This document shows, in pieces, positions 48,342-56,590 of a stretch of 64,000 nt of DNA. The notes under the pieces were generated by a model, which was not told the DNA's origin, ran no database searches, and saw nothing but the letters and a program-made list of their open reading frames with translations. How positions within the stretch are numbered: the first letter of the stretch is position 1; the number at the start of each line of letters is the position of its first letter. The stretch comes from Onishia taeanensis. GTDB lineage: Bacteria > Pseudomonadota > Gammaproteobacteria > Pseudomonadales > Halomonadaceae. The translations under genes and the position numbers were made by a program. Location: assembly GCF_900100755.1 (NCBI RefSeq), contig NZ_FNCI01000001.1, forward strand, positions 186,001 through 250,000. The letters run 5' to 3'.

Positions 48342-48983
48342 ATGGGCGAGCGTCATGACCCGACTCCCGAGCTCGACCCGCCGCGCTTCGGCCCGGCCGA
48401 CGTCGAGCGACTGGAAGACGAATGCCTCCACCAGGGCTTCTTTCGCCTCGAACGCCGGCGCCTGCGCCATCGGCAATTCGAAGGTGGCTGGAGCCAGGAA
48501 GTGGTGCGCGAGGTGCATGTGCGCTTCGATGCCGTGGGCGTGTTGCTTTACGATGTCGAGCGCGATGCCGTGGTACTGGTCGAGCAGATACGCGCTGGTG
48601 CCCTGGACGATGCGGTCAGCCCCTGGAAGCTGGAGCCGGTAGCGGGGCTGATCAAGCCGGGGGAAAGCCCGGCCGAGGTGGCCAGGCGCGAAGCCATCGA
48701 GGAGGCCAATTGCCCGATCGGCGAGCTGATCGAACTCCATAGCTATTACCCGAGCCCTGGCGCCTGCAACGAGCGAGTCACCCTGTTCTGCGGCCTGGTG
48801 GATAGCTCGGGACTTGGCGGGGTGCATGGCCTCGACGAGGAACATGAGGATATTCAGGTGCATGTGATACCGTATCTGAAGGCGTGGGAACTGCTCGATG
48901 CCGGCCGACTCGACAATGCCATGTGCCTGATCGCCTTCCATTGGTTGGCGCGCGAGCGAGCCTCACTGCGCGCACGGAGGTAA
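48342..48983 (+). CDS. nudF: ADP-ribose pyrophosphatase
   Basis: Nudix hydrolase that cleaves ADP-ribose to AMP and ribose 5-phosphate. The 213 residues (E. coli 209) contain EVVREVHVRFDAVGVLLYD, the arginine segment VLVEQIRAGALD, and the Nudix box GLIKPGESPAEVARREAIEE followed by ANC. GGAGG precedes the ATG. First of nudF-yqiB-cpdA, with four bases between nudF and yqiB, the same order as in E. coli. Confidence 0.94.
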   Translation: MGERHDPTPELDPPRFGPADVERLEDECLHQGFFRLERRRLRHRQFEGGWSQEVVREVHVRFDAVGVLLYDVERDAVVLVEQIRAGALDDAVSPWKLEPVAGLIKPGESPAEVARREAIEEANCPIGELIELHSYYPSPGACNERVTLFCGLVDSSGLGGVHGLDEEHEDIQVHVIPYLKAWELLDAGRLDNAMCLIAFHWLARERASLRARR

Positions 48984-48987
48984 CCCT

Positions 48988-49434
48988 GTGGCCAGAACCG
49001 CTTATGTCACCGATCTGAAGACCCTGCAGGGCGAATGCAGCGCCAACTACCTGCGGCTCAGCCGCCTGCTGGGCGAGCTGGGTGCCGGGGAGCGCCGCGA
49101 GGTCGCCCTGTCCGGTCGCGAGCAGCGGTTTGGCACCCTGCACCTGGAGGTGCTCGAGTGCGCTCCCTACACCACCATCGTGCGTGTCAGCCAGTCGGGT
49201 GTACTCGACGCCGTCATCGACCCGCCCTGCATGCGGGTTCACCTCTACCATGACGTGCGCATGGCCGAAGTCACCGATTTCCAGCGTCATCGCCATTTCC
49301 ATGGCCGCTATCGCTACCCCAACGCGCGCATGCACCAGCCCGACGAAAAGCTCCAGCTCAATCGCTTCCTGGGTGAATGGCTCGAGCACGGCATGGCGCA
49401 CGGCCACTCCCTGGATGCGACGGTGCTGCGCTGA
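48988..49434 (+). CDS. yqiB: YqiB, DUF1249 family protein
   Basis: The 148-residue soluble protein of unknown function is conserved between nudF and cpdA. Family-typical segments: LQGECSANYLRLSRLLGEL, then HLYHDVRMAEV and YPNARMHQPDEKLQLNRFLG. Start GTG 48988 follows CGGAGGTAACCCT. Its TGA overlaps the cpdA ATG, giving translational coupling. Confidence 0.9.
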   Translation: MARTAYVTDLKTLQGECSANYLRLSRLLGELGAGERREVALSGREQRFGTLHLEVLECAPYTTIVRVSQSGVLDAVIDPPCMRVHLYHDVRMAEVTDFQRHRHFHGRYRYPNARMHQPDEKLQLNRFLGEWLEHGMAHGHSLDATVLR

Positions 49435-50168
49435 TGCGACTGGTTCAGGTCACCGATACCCACCTTCACGCCGATCCCGGGGCGCGTTCACGCACCGGCT
49501 TCCCGCTGCGCCAGCTGCATACGGTGCTTGAGCATGCCCGCACAAAGCGTCCGGACGTGCTCTTGGTGACCGGTGATGTCAGCCAGGATGAAACCCTCAA
49601 GTCCTATGAGCATGCCCAGCAGGCCTTCGCGTCTATGGGCTGCCCCTGGTTCTGGTTGCCCGGCAATCATGACCAGCCTGAGCTGATGGCCGAGCATCGC
49701 GAGCTCAACGTTGAAGTCGATTTGGGCCACTGGCGCTTGCTGCTGCTGGACACGCGGGTCAACGGTCAGCCCCACGGCGAGCTCGGTCAGGCCAAGCTTA
49801 AGGCCCTGGCGGAACAGTTAGAGGGGGACGACCGTCCCACCATGTTGGTGATGCACCATCCGCCGGTGGCCATCGGCTCAGAGTGGATGGATGCCATCGG
49901 CCTGCATGATCGTGAGGCGCTATGGCAGACCCTCGCCGCCTATGGGCAGGTGCGGGCCATCCTTTGTGGCCACATTCATCAGGCCTTTGCCAGTCGCGAG
50001 TCGCTGGCCGAGGGCGAAGTGGCCGTATTCGGTTGCCCGTCCACGACCGACCAGTTCCTCGGCGGCTCGCCGCATTTCGCCGTGGATGAGGCCTCTCGGC
50101 CCGGCTATCGAGTGGTCGACTTCCACGGTGGTGAGCTGACCACCTGGATCGAGCGGGTCGACCTGTAA
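49434..50168 (+). CDS. cpdA: 3',5'-cyclic-AMP phosphodiesterase
   Basis: Hydrolyses cAMP, tuning Crp-dependent regulation. The 244 residues show class III metallophosphoesterase ligands in order: VTDTHLHAD, VTGDVSQ, PGNHD, MHHPP and CGHIHQ. E. coli CpdA has 275 residues. It overlaps the yqiB stop. In E. coli the next genes are yqiA and parE; here they lie 12.2 kb downstream. Confidence 0.93.
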   Translation: MRLVQVTDTHLHADPGARSRTGFPLRQLHTVLEHARTKRPDVLLVTGDVSQDETLKSYEHAQQAFASMGCPWFWLPGNHDQPELMAEHRELNVEVDLGHWRLLLLDTRVNGQPHGELGQAKLKALAEQLEGDDRPTMLVMHHPPVAIGSEWMDAIGLHDREALWQTLAAYGQVRAILCGHIHQAFASRESLAEGEVAVFGCPSTTDQFLGGSPHFAVDEASRPGYRVVDFHGGELTTWIERVDL

Positions 50169-50249
50169 GTCTCAATCTCTCGTCTTATGTCGTTGCCTCC
50201 TCTATGAGCGGCCGCTCATGGGGTCGCGCAAGGTGGGGCGTGCGAATCT

Positions 50250-50266
50250 CTTTATAGCGAATAAAG
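50250..50266. promoter_or_regulatory. Inverted repeat upstream of cysD, candidate CysB site
   Basis: CTTTAT-AGCGA-ATAAAG followed by an A/T-rich tract (to about 50290) in a GC-rich genome. A TTGACG lies at about 50288. CysB, the sulfur-assimilation activator, binds A/T-rich sites in such positions. Assignment to CysB is inference. Confidence 0.4.
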
Positions 50267-50401
50267 CTTAAAAGATAGTTCTTCATTCTTTGACGTTATC
50301 AGCGTCGCCTCGTTACCCTAGCGCTATTACGCTGCCGCGAGTCCGCCACAAGCGGAGCTTTACCGGCCGTTCGTCTGCCATCAATAGAGCCCGAAACGCC
50401 G

Positions 50402-51319
50402 ATGACTGAGTTAACCCCTGAACGCTTGACCCATCTGAAGCAGCTCGAAGCCGAGTCGATTCATATCATCCGTGAGGTGGCTGCCGAGTTCGCCAACCCG
50501 GTAATGCTCTACTCGATCGGCAAGGACTCCTCGGTGATGCTGCATCTGGCGCGCAAGGCCTTCTATCCGGGCACGCCGCCGTTTCCGCTGATGCACGTCA
50601 ATACCACCTGGAAGTTTCGCGAGATGATCAAGTTCCGCGACCGCATGGCGGAAGAGGCGGGCATGGAGTTGATCGAGCACATCAACCAGGAAGGCGTCGC
50701 GGCGAACATCAACCCGTTCGATCACGGCAGCTCCAAGTACACCGACATCATGAAGACCCAGTCGCTGAAGATGGCGCTCGACAAGTACGGCTTCGACGCC
50801 GCTTTCGGCGGTGCGCGTCGCGACGAGGAAGCCAGTCGCGCCAAGGAGCGTGTCTACTCCTTCCGTGACAAGTTCCACCGCTGGGACCCCAAGAAGCAGC
50901 GTCCCGAGCTTTGGAACATCTACAACGCCAAGGTCAACAAGGGCGAGTCGATCCGCGTCTTCCCGCTCTCCAATTGGACCGAGCTCGACATCTGGCAGTA
51001 CATCTATCTGGAGTCGATCCCCATCGTGCCGCTGTACTTCTCCGCGCCGCGCCCGGTGGTGCATCGCGATGGCATGGACATCATGGTCGATGATGATCGC
51101 CTGCCGCTCGAAGAAGGCGAAGTGCCCGAAGAGAAGTGGGTGCGCTTCCGGACCCTGGGCTGCTACCCGCTGACCGGCGCCGTGGAATCAAAGGCCACCA
51201 CGCTGCCCGAGATCATTCAGGAGATGCTCTTGACCCGCACCTCCGAGCGCTCGGGGCGTGCTATTGACCACGACCAGGCCGGCTCGATGGAGAAGAAGAA
51301 GCGCGAGGGGTACTTCTAA
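50402..51319 (+). CDS. cysD: Sulfate adenylyltransferase subunit 2
   Basis: Catalytic subunit that forms adenosine 5'-phosphosulfate from ATP and sulfate, driven by GTP hydrolysis in CysN. The 305 residues (E. coli 302) contain the PP-loop [33 protein letters not shown], and the C-terminal [17 protein letters not shown]. Just after its TAA comes a perfect hairpin and then the inserted four-helix-bundle gene, so cysN is 468 bp away instead of directly adjacent. Confidence 0.97.
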   Translation: MTELTPERLTHLKQLEAESIHIIREVAAEFANPVMLYSIGKDSSVMLHLARKAFYPGTPPFPLMHVNTTWKFREMIKFRDRMAEEAGMELIEHINQEGVAANINPFDHGSSKYTDIMKTQSLKMALDKYGFDAAFGGARRDEEASRAKERVYSFRDKFHRWDPKKQRPELWNIYNAKVNKGESIRVFPLSNWTELDIWQYIYLESIPIVPLYFSAPRPVVHRDGMDIMVDDDRLPLEEGEVPEEKWVRFRTLGCYPLTGAVESKATTLPEIIQEMLLTRTSERSGRAIDHDQAGSMEKKKREGYF

Positions 51320-51337
51320 CGCGCTGGAAGCGCGTTA
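51317..51337 (+). terminator. Perfect hairpin at the cysD stop
   Basis: TAACGCGC / GCGCGTTA 8-bp stem with loop TGGAA, beginning at the cysD stop codon. No T-run follows. It could be an attenuator, an RNA processing or stability element, or the outer boundary of the inserted segment. Confidence 0.55.
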
Positions 51338-51372
51338 GGAAGACGGAAGAGGGAAGTTGGAAGAGGGAAGAA
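51338..51372 (+). repeat. Heptamer repeat GGAAGAN, 5 copies, before the four-helix-bundle gene
   Basis: GGAAGAC, GGAAGAG, GGAAGTT, GGAAGAG, GGAAGAA without gaps, three bases before the ATG. The purine run also provides the ribosome binding site. Confidence 0.9.
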
Positions 51373-51375
51373 AGC

Positions 51376-51729
51376 ATGGACTTTGAGCAGCTTGATGTCT
51401 GGAAGCGGTCGGCACGGTTGTCGGCATCGTTGTACCGGCATTTTGCTGATTCCCGGGATTTCGGCTTCAAAGATCAGATCACGCGATCCGGCTTGTCGGT
51501 GCCTAGCAATATTGCCGAGGGCATGACGAGGCCTTCCGTCAAGGACCGAACCAAGTTTCTCTATATCGCCAAAGGGTCTTGTGCCGAACTCCGGACGCAG
51601 ATCTATATCGGCGTCGAAATTGGCTACATCGAACGCGAGAAGGGGCATGATTGGGTTAAAGAAACCAAAGAGATCGCTGCCATGCTAACCGGGCTGATTC
51701 GCAAGCAGGGTGACTTCGGCACCAGGTAA
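51376..51729 (+). CDS. Four-helix-bundle protein of the 23S rRNA intervening-sequence (S23/Avd-like) family
   Basis: The 117-residue protein matches the family encoded in 23S rRNA intervening sequences: [51 protein letters not shown] and a final helix ending LTGLIRKQG. Homologues form pentameric bundles, and some (Avd) aid retroelement reverse transcription by binding RNA; the role of solitary copies is unknown. It is inserted between cysD and cysN, is visibly less GC-rich at third positions than either, and is flanked by a purine heptamer array and a pyrimidine tract (51735-51765). This suggests acquisition as a small unit. Start ATG 51376 follows GGGAAG. Confidence 0.88.
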   Translation: MDFEQLDVWKRSARLSASLYRHFADSRDFGFKDQITRSGLSVPSNIAEGMTRPSVKDRTKFLYIAKGSCAELRTQIYIGVEIGYIEREKGHDWVKETKEIAAMLTGLIRKQGDFGTR

Positions 51730-51734
51730 GCGGG

Positions 51735-51765
51735 TTTCCTTCCTTCTTCTTTCTTTCTTCTTCAC
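51735..51765 (+). repeat. Pyrimidine-rich arm after the four-helix-bundle gene
   Basis: About 30 bases of almost only T and C begin 6 bp after the stop. In an mRNA they could pair, with slippage, with the purine heptamer array at 51338-51372, enclosing the gene in a long stem. Complementarity is imperfect. Confidence 0.6.
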
Positions 51766-51787
51766 TCTAATATCTACAGGCTTTGTC

Positions 51788-53230
51788 ATGTCTCACCAAT
51801 CAACTCTGATCGCCGACAACATCGAGCAGTACTTGCAGGAGCACGAGAACAAGGATCTCTTGCGCTTCATCACCTGCGGCAGCGTCGATGACGGCAAGTC
51901 CACCCTGATCGGTCGGCTGCTGCACGACTCCAAGATGATCTACGAGGATCAGTTGGCCGCCATCACCCAGGCCTCCAAGACCAGCGGCACCACCGGCGAT
52001 CAGGTCGACCTGGCGCTGCTGGTCGACGGCCTGCAGTCCGAGCGGGAGCAGGGCATTACCATCGATGTGGCCTATCGTTTCTTCTCCACCGATCGGCGCA
52101 AGTTCATCATCGCCGATACGCCGGGCCACGAGCAGTACACTCGCAACATGGCCACCGGTGCCTCCACCGCGAGCCTGGCGGTGATCCTGATCGACGCCCG
52201 TTACGGCGTGCAGACCCAGACCCGCCGCCACAGCTATATCGCCGACCTGCTGGGTATTCAGCACCTGGTGATCGCGGTCAACAAGATGGACCTGGTCGAC
52301 TACTCCGAAGAGCGCTTCAACGAGATCGTCGCCGAGTACCAGGCCTTCGCCGAAAACCTCAACGCCCCGGACATCCGCTTCGTGCCGTTGTCGGCGCTGA
52401 CCGGCGACAACGTGGTCAACGCAAGCGACAACATGCCTTGGTACCGTGTTGATGGAGAGCCGGGCACACCGCTGCTCTCGTTGCTGGAAACCGTCGAGGT
52501 CGCCCACGACTCGAACCTTAGTGATCTGCGTCTGCCGGTGCAGTACGTCAACCGCCCGAACCTCGACTTCCGTGGCTACTGCGGCACGCTTTCCGCCGGT
52601 ATCCTGCGCCCCGGCCAGGCCGTTAAGGCGCTGCCCTCGAACAAGACGAGCAAGATCGAGCGCATCGTCACCTTCGACGGCGATCTGGAAGCGGCCTATC
52701 CGGGACAGGCGATTACCGTGACCCTGGAAGACGAGATCGATATCTCTCGCGGCGACTGGATCGTTGCCGCCGATGCCGAGGTGCCGATGTCCAACGCCTT
52801 CGAGGCCGACATCGTCTGGATGCACGAGACGCCGCTCGAAACCGGCCGCCCCTATGATCTCAAGCTCGCGACTCGCGATCTGACCGGTCAGGTGAGCCAT
52901 ATCGACTATCAGGTTGACGTCAACACCCTTGAGCACAAGGATGCCGAGCACCTGGAGCTCAACGCTATCGGTCGCTGCCAGGTGGAGCTGACCGCCGAGG
53001 TGCCGGTGGATGACTATCGCAAGAGCCCGGGCACCGGCAGCTTCATCGTCATCGATCGTCTGACCAATGTCACCATTGGGGCCGGCATGATTCGCGGCAC
53101 GGCCAAGGGCAGCGGTCAGATCGGCGGCGACGTTGACTGGAAAGGCTTCGAAGTCGAGCTCAACGCCCTGGTGCGCAAGTATTTCCCGCATTGGGAAGCC
53201 AAGGATGTGAGCAAGCTGCTGAATCGCTGA
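51788..53230 (+). CDS. cysN: Sulfate adenylyltransferase subunit 1, GTPase
   Basis: GTPase subunit that couples GTP hydrolysis to APS synthesis by CysD. The 480 residues (E. coli 475) have G-motifs GSVDDGKST, the switch region [32 protein letters not shown], and NKMD, followed by EF-Tu-like beta domains. No CysC kinase is fused. Start ATG 51788 gives [16 protein letters not shown]; the ribosome binding site (ACAGG) is modest. A terminator at 53266-53295 ends the unit. Expression now depends on reading through the inserted gene. Confidence 0.97.
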   Translation: MSHQSTLIADNIEQYLQEHENKDLLRFITCGSVDDGKSTLIGRLLHDSKMIYEDQLAAITQASKTSGTTGDQVDLALLVDGLQSEREQGITIDVAYRFFSTDRRKFIIADTPGHEQYTRNMATGASTASLAVILIDARYGVQTQTRRHSYIADLLGIQHLVIAVNKMDLVDYSEERFNEIVAEYQAFAENLNAPDIRFVPLSALTGDNVVNASDNMPWYRVDGEPGTPLLSLLETVEVAHDSNLSDLRLPVQYVNRPNLDFRGYCGTLSAGILRPGQAVKALPSNKTSKIERIVTFDGDLEAAYPGQAITVTLEDEIDISRGDWIVAADAEVPMSNAFEADIVWMHETPLETGRPYDLKLATRDLTGQVSHIDYQVDVNTLEHKDAEHLELNAIGRCQVELTAEVPVDDYRKSPGTGSFIVIDRLTNVTIGAGMIRGTAKGSGQIGGDVDWKGFEVELNALVRKYFPHWEAKDVSKLLNR

Positions 53231-53265
53231 GGCGTCGCCAAGGCCAGCATCCTGCCAGCCAGAAG

Positions 53266-53295
53266 CCCCGTCACCCTTGGGTGGCGGGGTTTTTT
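53266..53295 (+). terminator. Strong intrinsic terminator after cysN
   Basis: CCCCGTCACCC / GGGTGGCGGGG stem (one wobble pair), TT loop, followed by six T residues. Confidence 0.9.
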
Positions 53296-53320
53296 CATGC
53301 CCTATTCGTGCCCTTGGAAG

Positions 53321-54895
53321 CTAGTCCTTCAAGCCCAGGCGCCTGGCCAGGCGGTGCAGGTTGCCGGGATCTATGCAAAGCCCGCGGGCGGTGGCTGCCC
53401 AGTTACCGGACTTCGCCTCGAGATGGGCCTTAATGTGGCGACGTTGGAAGTCATCGGTCGCTTCGCGCAAGGGAGTCGTGTCCGCCGAGCTGTACGCAGA
53501 TTCTAGGTAAGCAGCAGGGGAGGTGAGTGTCTCGCCGGTAGGAATCGGGGATGTGTTCATGCCGGGCAGCGCCAGATGATAGGGCGAAAGGCGTAGCACC
53601 GTCTGTCGCCTCACCTGGGGGCTGATGACACCCTGCTCGCCAAGGGCCCTAAGTGCAGCTCTGCCCAGGGTGTGTTCGAGCTCGCGTATATTGCCAGGCC
53701 ACTGCCAAGCCGTCAGCGCGGCCATGGCGTCGGCATCGAGGCGCAGGTTGGCAATACCGAGCCGTATCCGGTTGTCCTCGAGGAAATGGCCGGCCAGCAG
53801 CGAGATGTCTTCGGGCCGCTCGCGCAGCGGCGGAACGGCAAGCGGAAAGGCATTCAAACGGTGGTAGAGGTCCTCGCGGAAGCGGCCCGCTGCGACCTCG
53901 CTCGACAGATCGCGATTGGTGACCGCGACGATACGCACGTCGATACGCTCAGCGCGTTCGCTGCCCAGCGGTTGAATCTCGCCTTCTTGAAGCGCTCTCA
54001 GCAGCTTGGGTTGAAGCGCCAGTGGCAGCTCGCCGACCTCATCGAGCATCAGGGTGCCGCCATCGGCCATGGCGAAGTGGCCACGGCGCTCGGCGTGTGC
54101 GCCCGAAAAGGCGCCGCGCCGGTGGCCAAACAGCTCGCTTTCGATCAGGTGCTCGGGGAGTGCCGCACAGTTGACCTGTACGAGTGGGCCGCGATGGCGT
54201 TGAGAGCGGGCATGCAGGGCGCGCGCCACGGCTTCCTTGCCGACGCCGGTTTCGCCATGCAGCAGCACGCTCATATCGGTAGGTGCCACCAGTGAAAGCG
54301 CATTCATCAGACGCTCCATGGCGGGGCTGTGCCACTGTTGCAGCGGAGCGCTACGCTGCTCTTCTTCCAAGGCTTCGCTGAGTTGCAGGCGGGTGGTGCT
54401 GAGCTGTTCGGCCACGCGTAGGCAGGTGCCTAACAGGCGCGCGGCGGCCAGCAGTTCACCCTCATCCAGGCTCGCCAGCCCCTGAACGTTCAGCGCGTCG
54501 AGGGTCAGCAAGCCGATGAGCCGGTCGCCGTCTCTCAGCGCGACGCCAAGGCAGTCATGGACCTGGCTCATGTCCTCGTCGAGCAAGCCATCGAAGGGGT
54601 CGGGAAGTTCGCTGTCTGGCGGAAAGCGACAGACCCCGGGGTGGGCGGCGATGGCCGCCAGCCGAGGGTGGTCCTGCAGGCGAAAGGGGCGGCCGCGAAC
54701 GTCACCGGGCAGTCCCAAGACCGCCACCGGTCGCAGGCTACCCTGGTCCATCACCATCAAGGTGCTGGCATCGGCTTGGGTATCCCCCACCAGCGTGTGT
54801 AGCAGCCTGGTCCAATCATCATGATAGCTATCCTCGCCACCGCCTTTGGAAAGCCGAGCAAGCAGGTCGCGAAGAGCGTCGAGGAAGTCAGCCAT
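53321..54895 (-). CDS. norR: NorR/FhpR-type sigma-54-dependent nitric-oxide regulator
   Basis: The 524 residues contain an N-terminal GAF domain (about 20-165) that in NorR binds NO through a non-haem iron, an AAA+ domain with Walker A GETGVGKE, the sigma-54 loop GAFSGA (261-266; usual form GAFTGA), Walker B TLMLDEVGEL and WPGNIRELEH, and a C-terminal Fis-type helix-turn-helix (NWAATARGLCIDPGNLHRLA). It is divergent from hmp, with a sigma-54 promoter in front of hmp, as for Pseudomonas fhpR-fhp. Its ribosome binding site lies inside a perfect inverted repeat, implying autoregulation. Confidence 0.93.
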   Translation of the reverse strand: MADFLDALRDLLARLSKGGGEDSYHDDWTRLLHTLVGDTQADASTLMVMDQGSLRPVAVLGLPGDVRGRPFRLQDHPRLAAIAAHPGVCRFPPDSELPDPFDGLLDEDMSQVHDCLGVALRDGDRLIGLLTLDALNVQGLASLDEGELLAAARLLGTCLRVAEQLSTTRLQLSEALEEEQRSAPLQQWHSPAMERLMNALSLVAPTDMSVLLHGETGVGKEAVARALHARSQRHRGPLVQVNCAALPEHLIESELFGHRRGAFSGAHAERRGHFAMADGGTLMLDEVGELPLALQPKLLRALQEGEIQPLGSERAERIDVRIVAVTNRDLSSEVAAGRFREDLYHRLNAFPLAVPPLRERPEDISLLAGHFLEDNRIRLGIANLRLDADAMAALTAWQWPGNIRELEHTLGRAALRALGEQGVISPQVRRQTVLRLSPYHLALPGMNTSPIPTGETLTSPAAYLESAYSSADTTPLREATDDFQRRHIKAHLEAKSGNWAATARGLCIDPGNLHRLARRLGLKD

Positions 54896-54899
54896 GACG

Positions 54900-54934
54900 A
54901 TGTCCTTATGACACGTTAATTGTCATAAGGACAT
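54900..54934. promoter_or_regulatory. Perfect inverted repeat, probable NorR operator overlapping the norR ribosome binding site
   Basis: 14-bp arms ATGTCCTTATGACA / TGTCATAAGGACAT around CGTTAAT. On the minus strand the arm nearest norR supplies AAGGA, its Shine-Dalgarno. The TGACA/TGTCA cores resemble NorR half-sites. It lies about 180-215 bp upstream of the predicted hmp start of transcription, a normal enhancer distance. Confidence 0.75.
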
Positions 54935-54942
54935 CATTGGTA

Positions 54943-54960
54943 CTGTCAAAATGTCAATGA
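54943..54960. promoter_or_regulatory. Second NorR-like site
   Basis: TGTCAAAATGTCAATGAC contains GTCA-AAA-TGTC, one mismatch from the reported NorR core GTCA-N3-TGAC, plus a further GTCA/TGAC pair. It lies next to the large inverted repeat. Confidence 0.45.
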
Positions 54961-55088
54961 CGGCCGGTGTCTAGCATGCCTGGAATCTGCATCGAGCAGG
55001 GCTGCGGCATGGCAGATAGTGCCGCAGGCGGCTTGGGGCCTGGCCGGCGAAGGCGAGAGTAAGGTCGGGCGCACTTCTGGCGCACTTT

Positions 55089-55103
55089 TGGCACGCGGCT
55101 TGC
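55089..55103 (+). promoter_or_regulatory. Sigma-54 promoter of hmp
   Basis: TGGCAC-GCGGC-TTGC, an exact match to the -24/-12 consensus TGGCAC-N5-TTGC, preceded by T-rich sequence. Transcription would start near 55115, leaving a leader of about 105 nt before the hmp ATG. Confidence 0.88.
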
Positions 55104-55218
55104 TCATTGATAAAGGAGGAGGGCGCGGCGTGTTGCCTCGATGCCCTCGCCAGGCGGTAAACAGCGGATTACCGCCAAACATTGTTATCAACCGCCTTTA
55201 TCAAGAGTGAGAGCCTGC

Positions 55219-56397
55219 ATGCTGACGAAAGACCAGGAACGTCTGATCGATGCGACTGCGCCGGTGGTAGCCGAGCACCTCAATACGATTACATCACGCT
55301 TCTACCCGTTGATGTTCGAGCGTTACCCGGACGTTGCGCCACTATTCAACCAGACCCATCAGACCAATGGAGCGCAGCCGCAGGCGCTTGCCGGGGCGGT
55401 GCTGGCCTATGTGCAACTGCGCCGCGAGCCGGCTCGTGCCCGCCAGGTGTTGGCCACGGTGGTCAGCAAGCATGTGTCGCTGGGTATTCGGCCCGACCAG
55501 TACCCGATCGTCGGCGAGTGCCTGATGGCAGCCATCGGCGAGGTGTTGGGCGATGCCGTGACGCCGGAAATCGCCGATGCCTGGGGGGCGCTATACGAGG
55601 AACTGGCAGGGCTGCTGATCGAGCTCGAGGACCATCGCTATCAGGAGTTTGCTCAGCGTGAGGGCGGTTGGCGCGGCACGCGTACTTTCCGCATCGACAC
55701 GACACACCAGGAGAGCTCGGTGATTCGCTCCTTCGTGCTCGTACCTGAGGATGGCGAGCCCGTGGCCGATTTCACGCCTGGGCAGTACATCGGGGTGAGG
55801 CTCATGATCGAGGGCGTACCTGTCTATCGTCATTACAGCCTTTCAGCCTCGCCCAACGGCAAATATTATCGGCTATCGATCAAGCGCGAGCCTGAGGGAC
55901 GGGTCAGCCGGCATCTGCACGATGTGCTTGGTGTCGGTGACACCCTCGAGTTGCTGCCGCCGGCGGGGGAACTGACCCTCGGCGAGGGCAATGCGCCGCT
56001 GATGCTGATCAGTGGCGGTGTCGGCCAGACGCCGATGTTGCCGCTGGCAGCGCAGGCGCTGGAGCAGGGGCGTGAAGTCGTCTATCTGCACGCCGCCCAG
56101 GAGCGCGCCCAGCATGCCTTCGCCGATGAGCTGGCGTCGTTGCAGGCGAGCTATCCGGAGCATTTGACCAGTGCGGTCGTTTGCGAGCGTGTCGAACCGG
56201 GTGATACCACCGCCGATCATGTCGGCCGTATCGATCGCGACTTGCTGGCTCGTTACCTGCCGGCGGGGCAGCCGCACTGCTTTTTCGTCGGTCCCCAGGG
56301 CTTCATGACGGCAATGGACCAGTCGCTTTCATCACTAGGGGTTGGCGTTGACCGTCGCCACTATGAGCACTTCGGGCCTTCTCGCCCACTGAAATAG
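55219..56397 (+). CDS. hmp: Flavohaemoglobin, nitric oxide dioxygenase
   Basis: Converts NO to nitrate using O2 and NAD(P)H, detoxifying nitrosative stress. The 392 residues (E. coli 396) include an N-terminal globin (haem-ligand His in SKHVSLGI, with FYPLMFERYPD), an FAD domain (RHYSLSASPNGKYYRLSIKR) and an NAD domain (LMLISGGVGQTPMLPL; closing RRHYEHFGP). ATG 55219 gives MLTKDQERLIDATAPVV; a longer frame from 55141 is not family-like. It is controlled by the sigma-54 promoter 105 bp upstream and NorR sites beyond it. Confidence 0.96.
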   Translation: MLTKDQERLIDATAPVVAEHLNTITSRFYPLMFERYPDVAPLFNQTHQTNGAQPQALAGAVLAYVQLRREPARARQVLATVVSKHVSLGIRPDQYPIVGECLMAAIGEVLGDAVTPEIADAWGALYEELAGLLIELEDHRYQEFAQREGGWRGTRTFRIDTTHQESSVIRSFVLVPEDGEPVADFTPGQYIGVRLMIEGVPVYRHYSLSASPNGKYYRLSIKREPEGRVSRHLHDVLGVGDTLELLPPAGELTLGEGNAPLMLISGGVGQTPMLPLAAQALEQGREVVYLHAAQERAQHAFADELASLQASYPEHLTSAVVCERVEPGDTTADHVGRIDRDLLARYLPAGQPHCFFVGPQGFMTAMDQSLSSLGVGVDRRHYEHFGPSRPLK

Positions 56398-56475
56398 CTG
56401 ATCAGTCTTTGGCGGGGCGAGGTGATTGCCTTGCCTACTTCCCATCGTGTGTTGGCCGGCCTGCGTTGATCACGG

Positions 56476-56525
56476 CTTTTCGTTAGGCCTTTCGAAGGGG
56501 CTCTCGAAGAGGCTTTCGAGAGCCC
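56476..56525 (+). repeat. 12-bp repeat array forming the hairpin after hmp
   Basis: Three contiguous 12-bp units, CTTTCGAAGGGG, CTCTCGAAGAGG and CTTTCGAGAGCC (56489-56524), plus a degenerate one upstream. Because the unit is nearly self-complementary, two copies fold into an 11-bp stem (GGGCTCTCGAA with TTCGAGAGCCC, 56498-56508/56515-56525) that may end hmp transcription, although no T-run follows. Confidence 0.65.
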
Positions 56526-56590
56526 TTGAGGATCGTCAGGCCTTAAGTGGGCCGTTATAGTACGCGTCGCCTAACACGATGGGATGACAA

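Noticed and set aside
51800-53191. 463-codon open frame antisense to cysN
   Set aside because: Shadow frame opposite a fully conserved GTPase. No domain or ribosome binding site of note.
55170-55210. FNR-type box just upstream of hmp (TTGTTATCAA)
   Set aside because: The half-sites lack the 4-bp spacer. The sigma-54 promoter and NorR sites explain regulation better.
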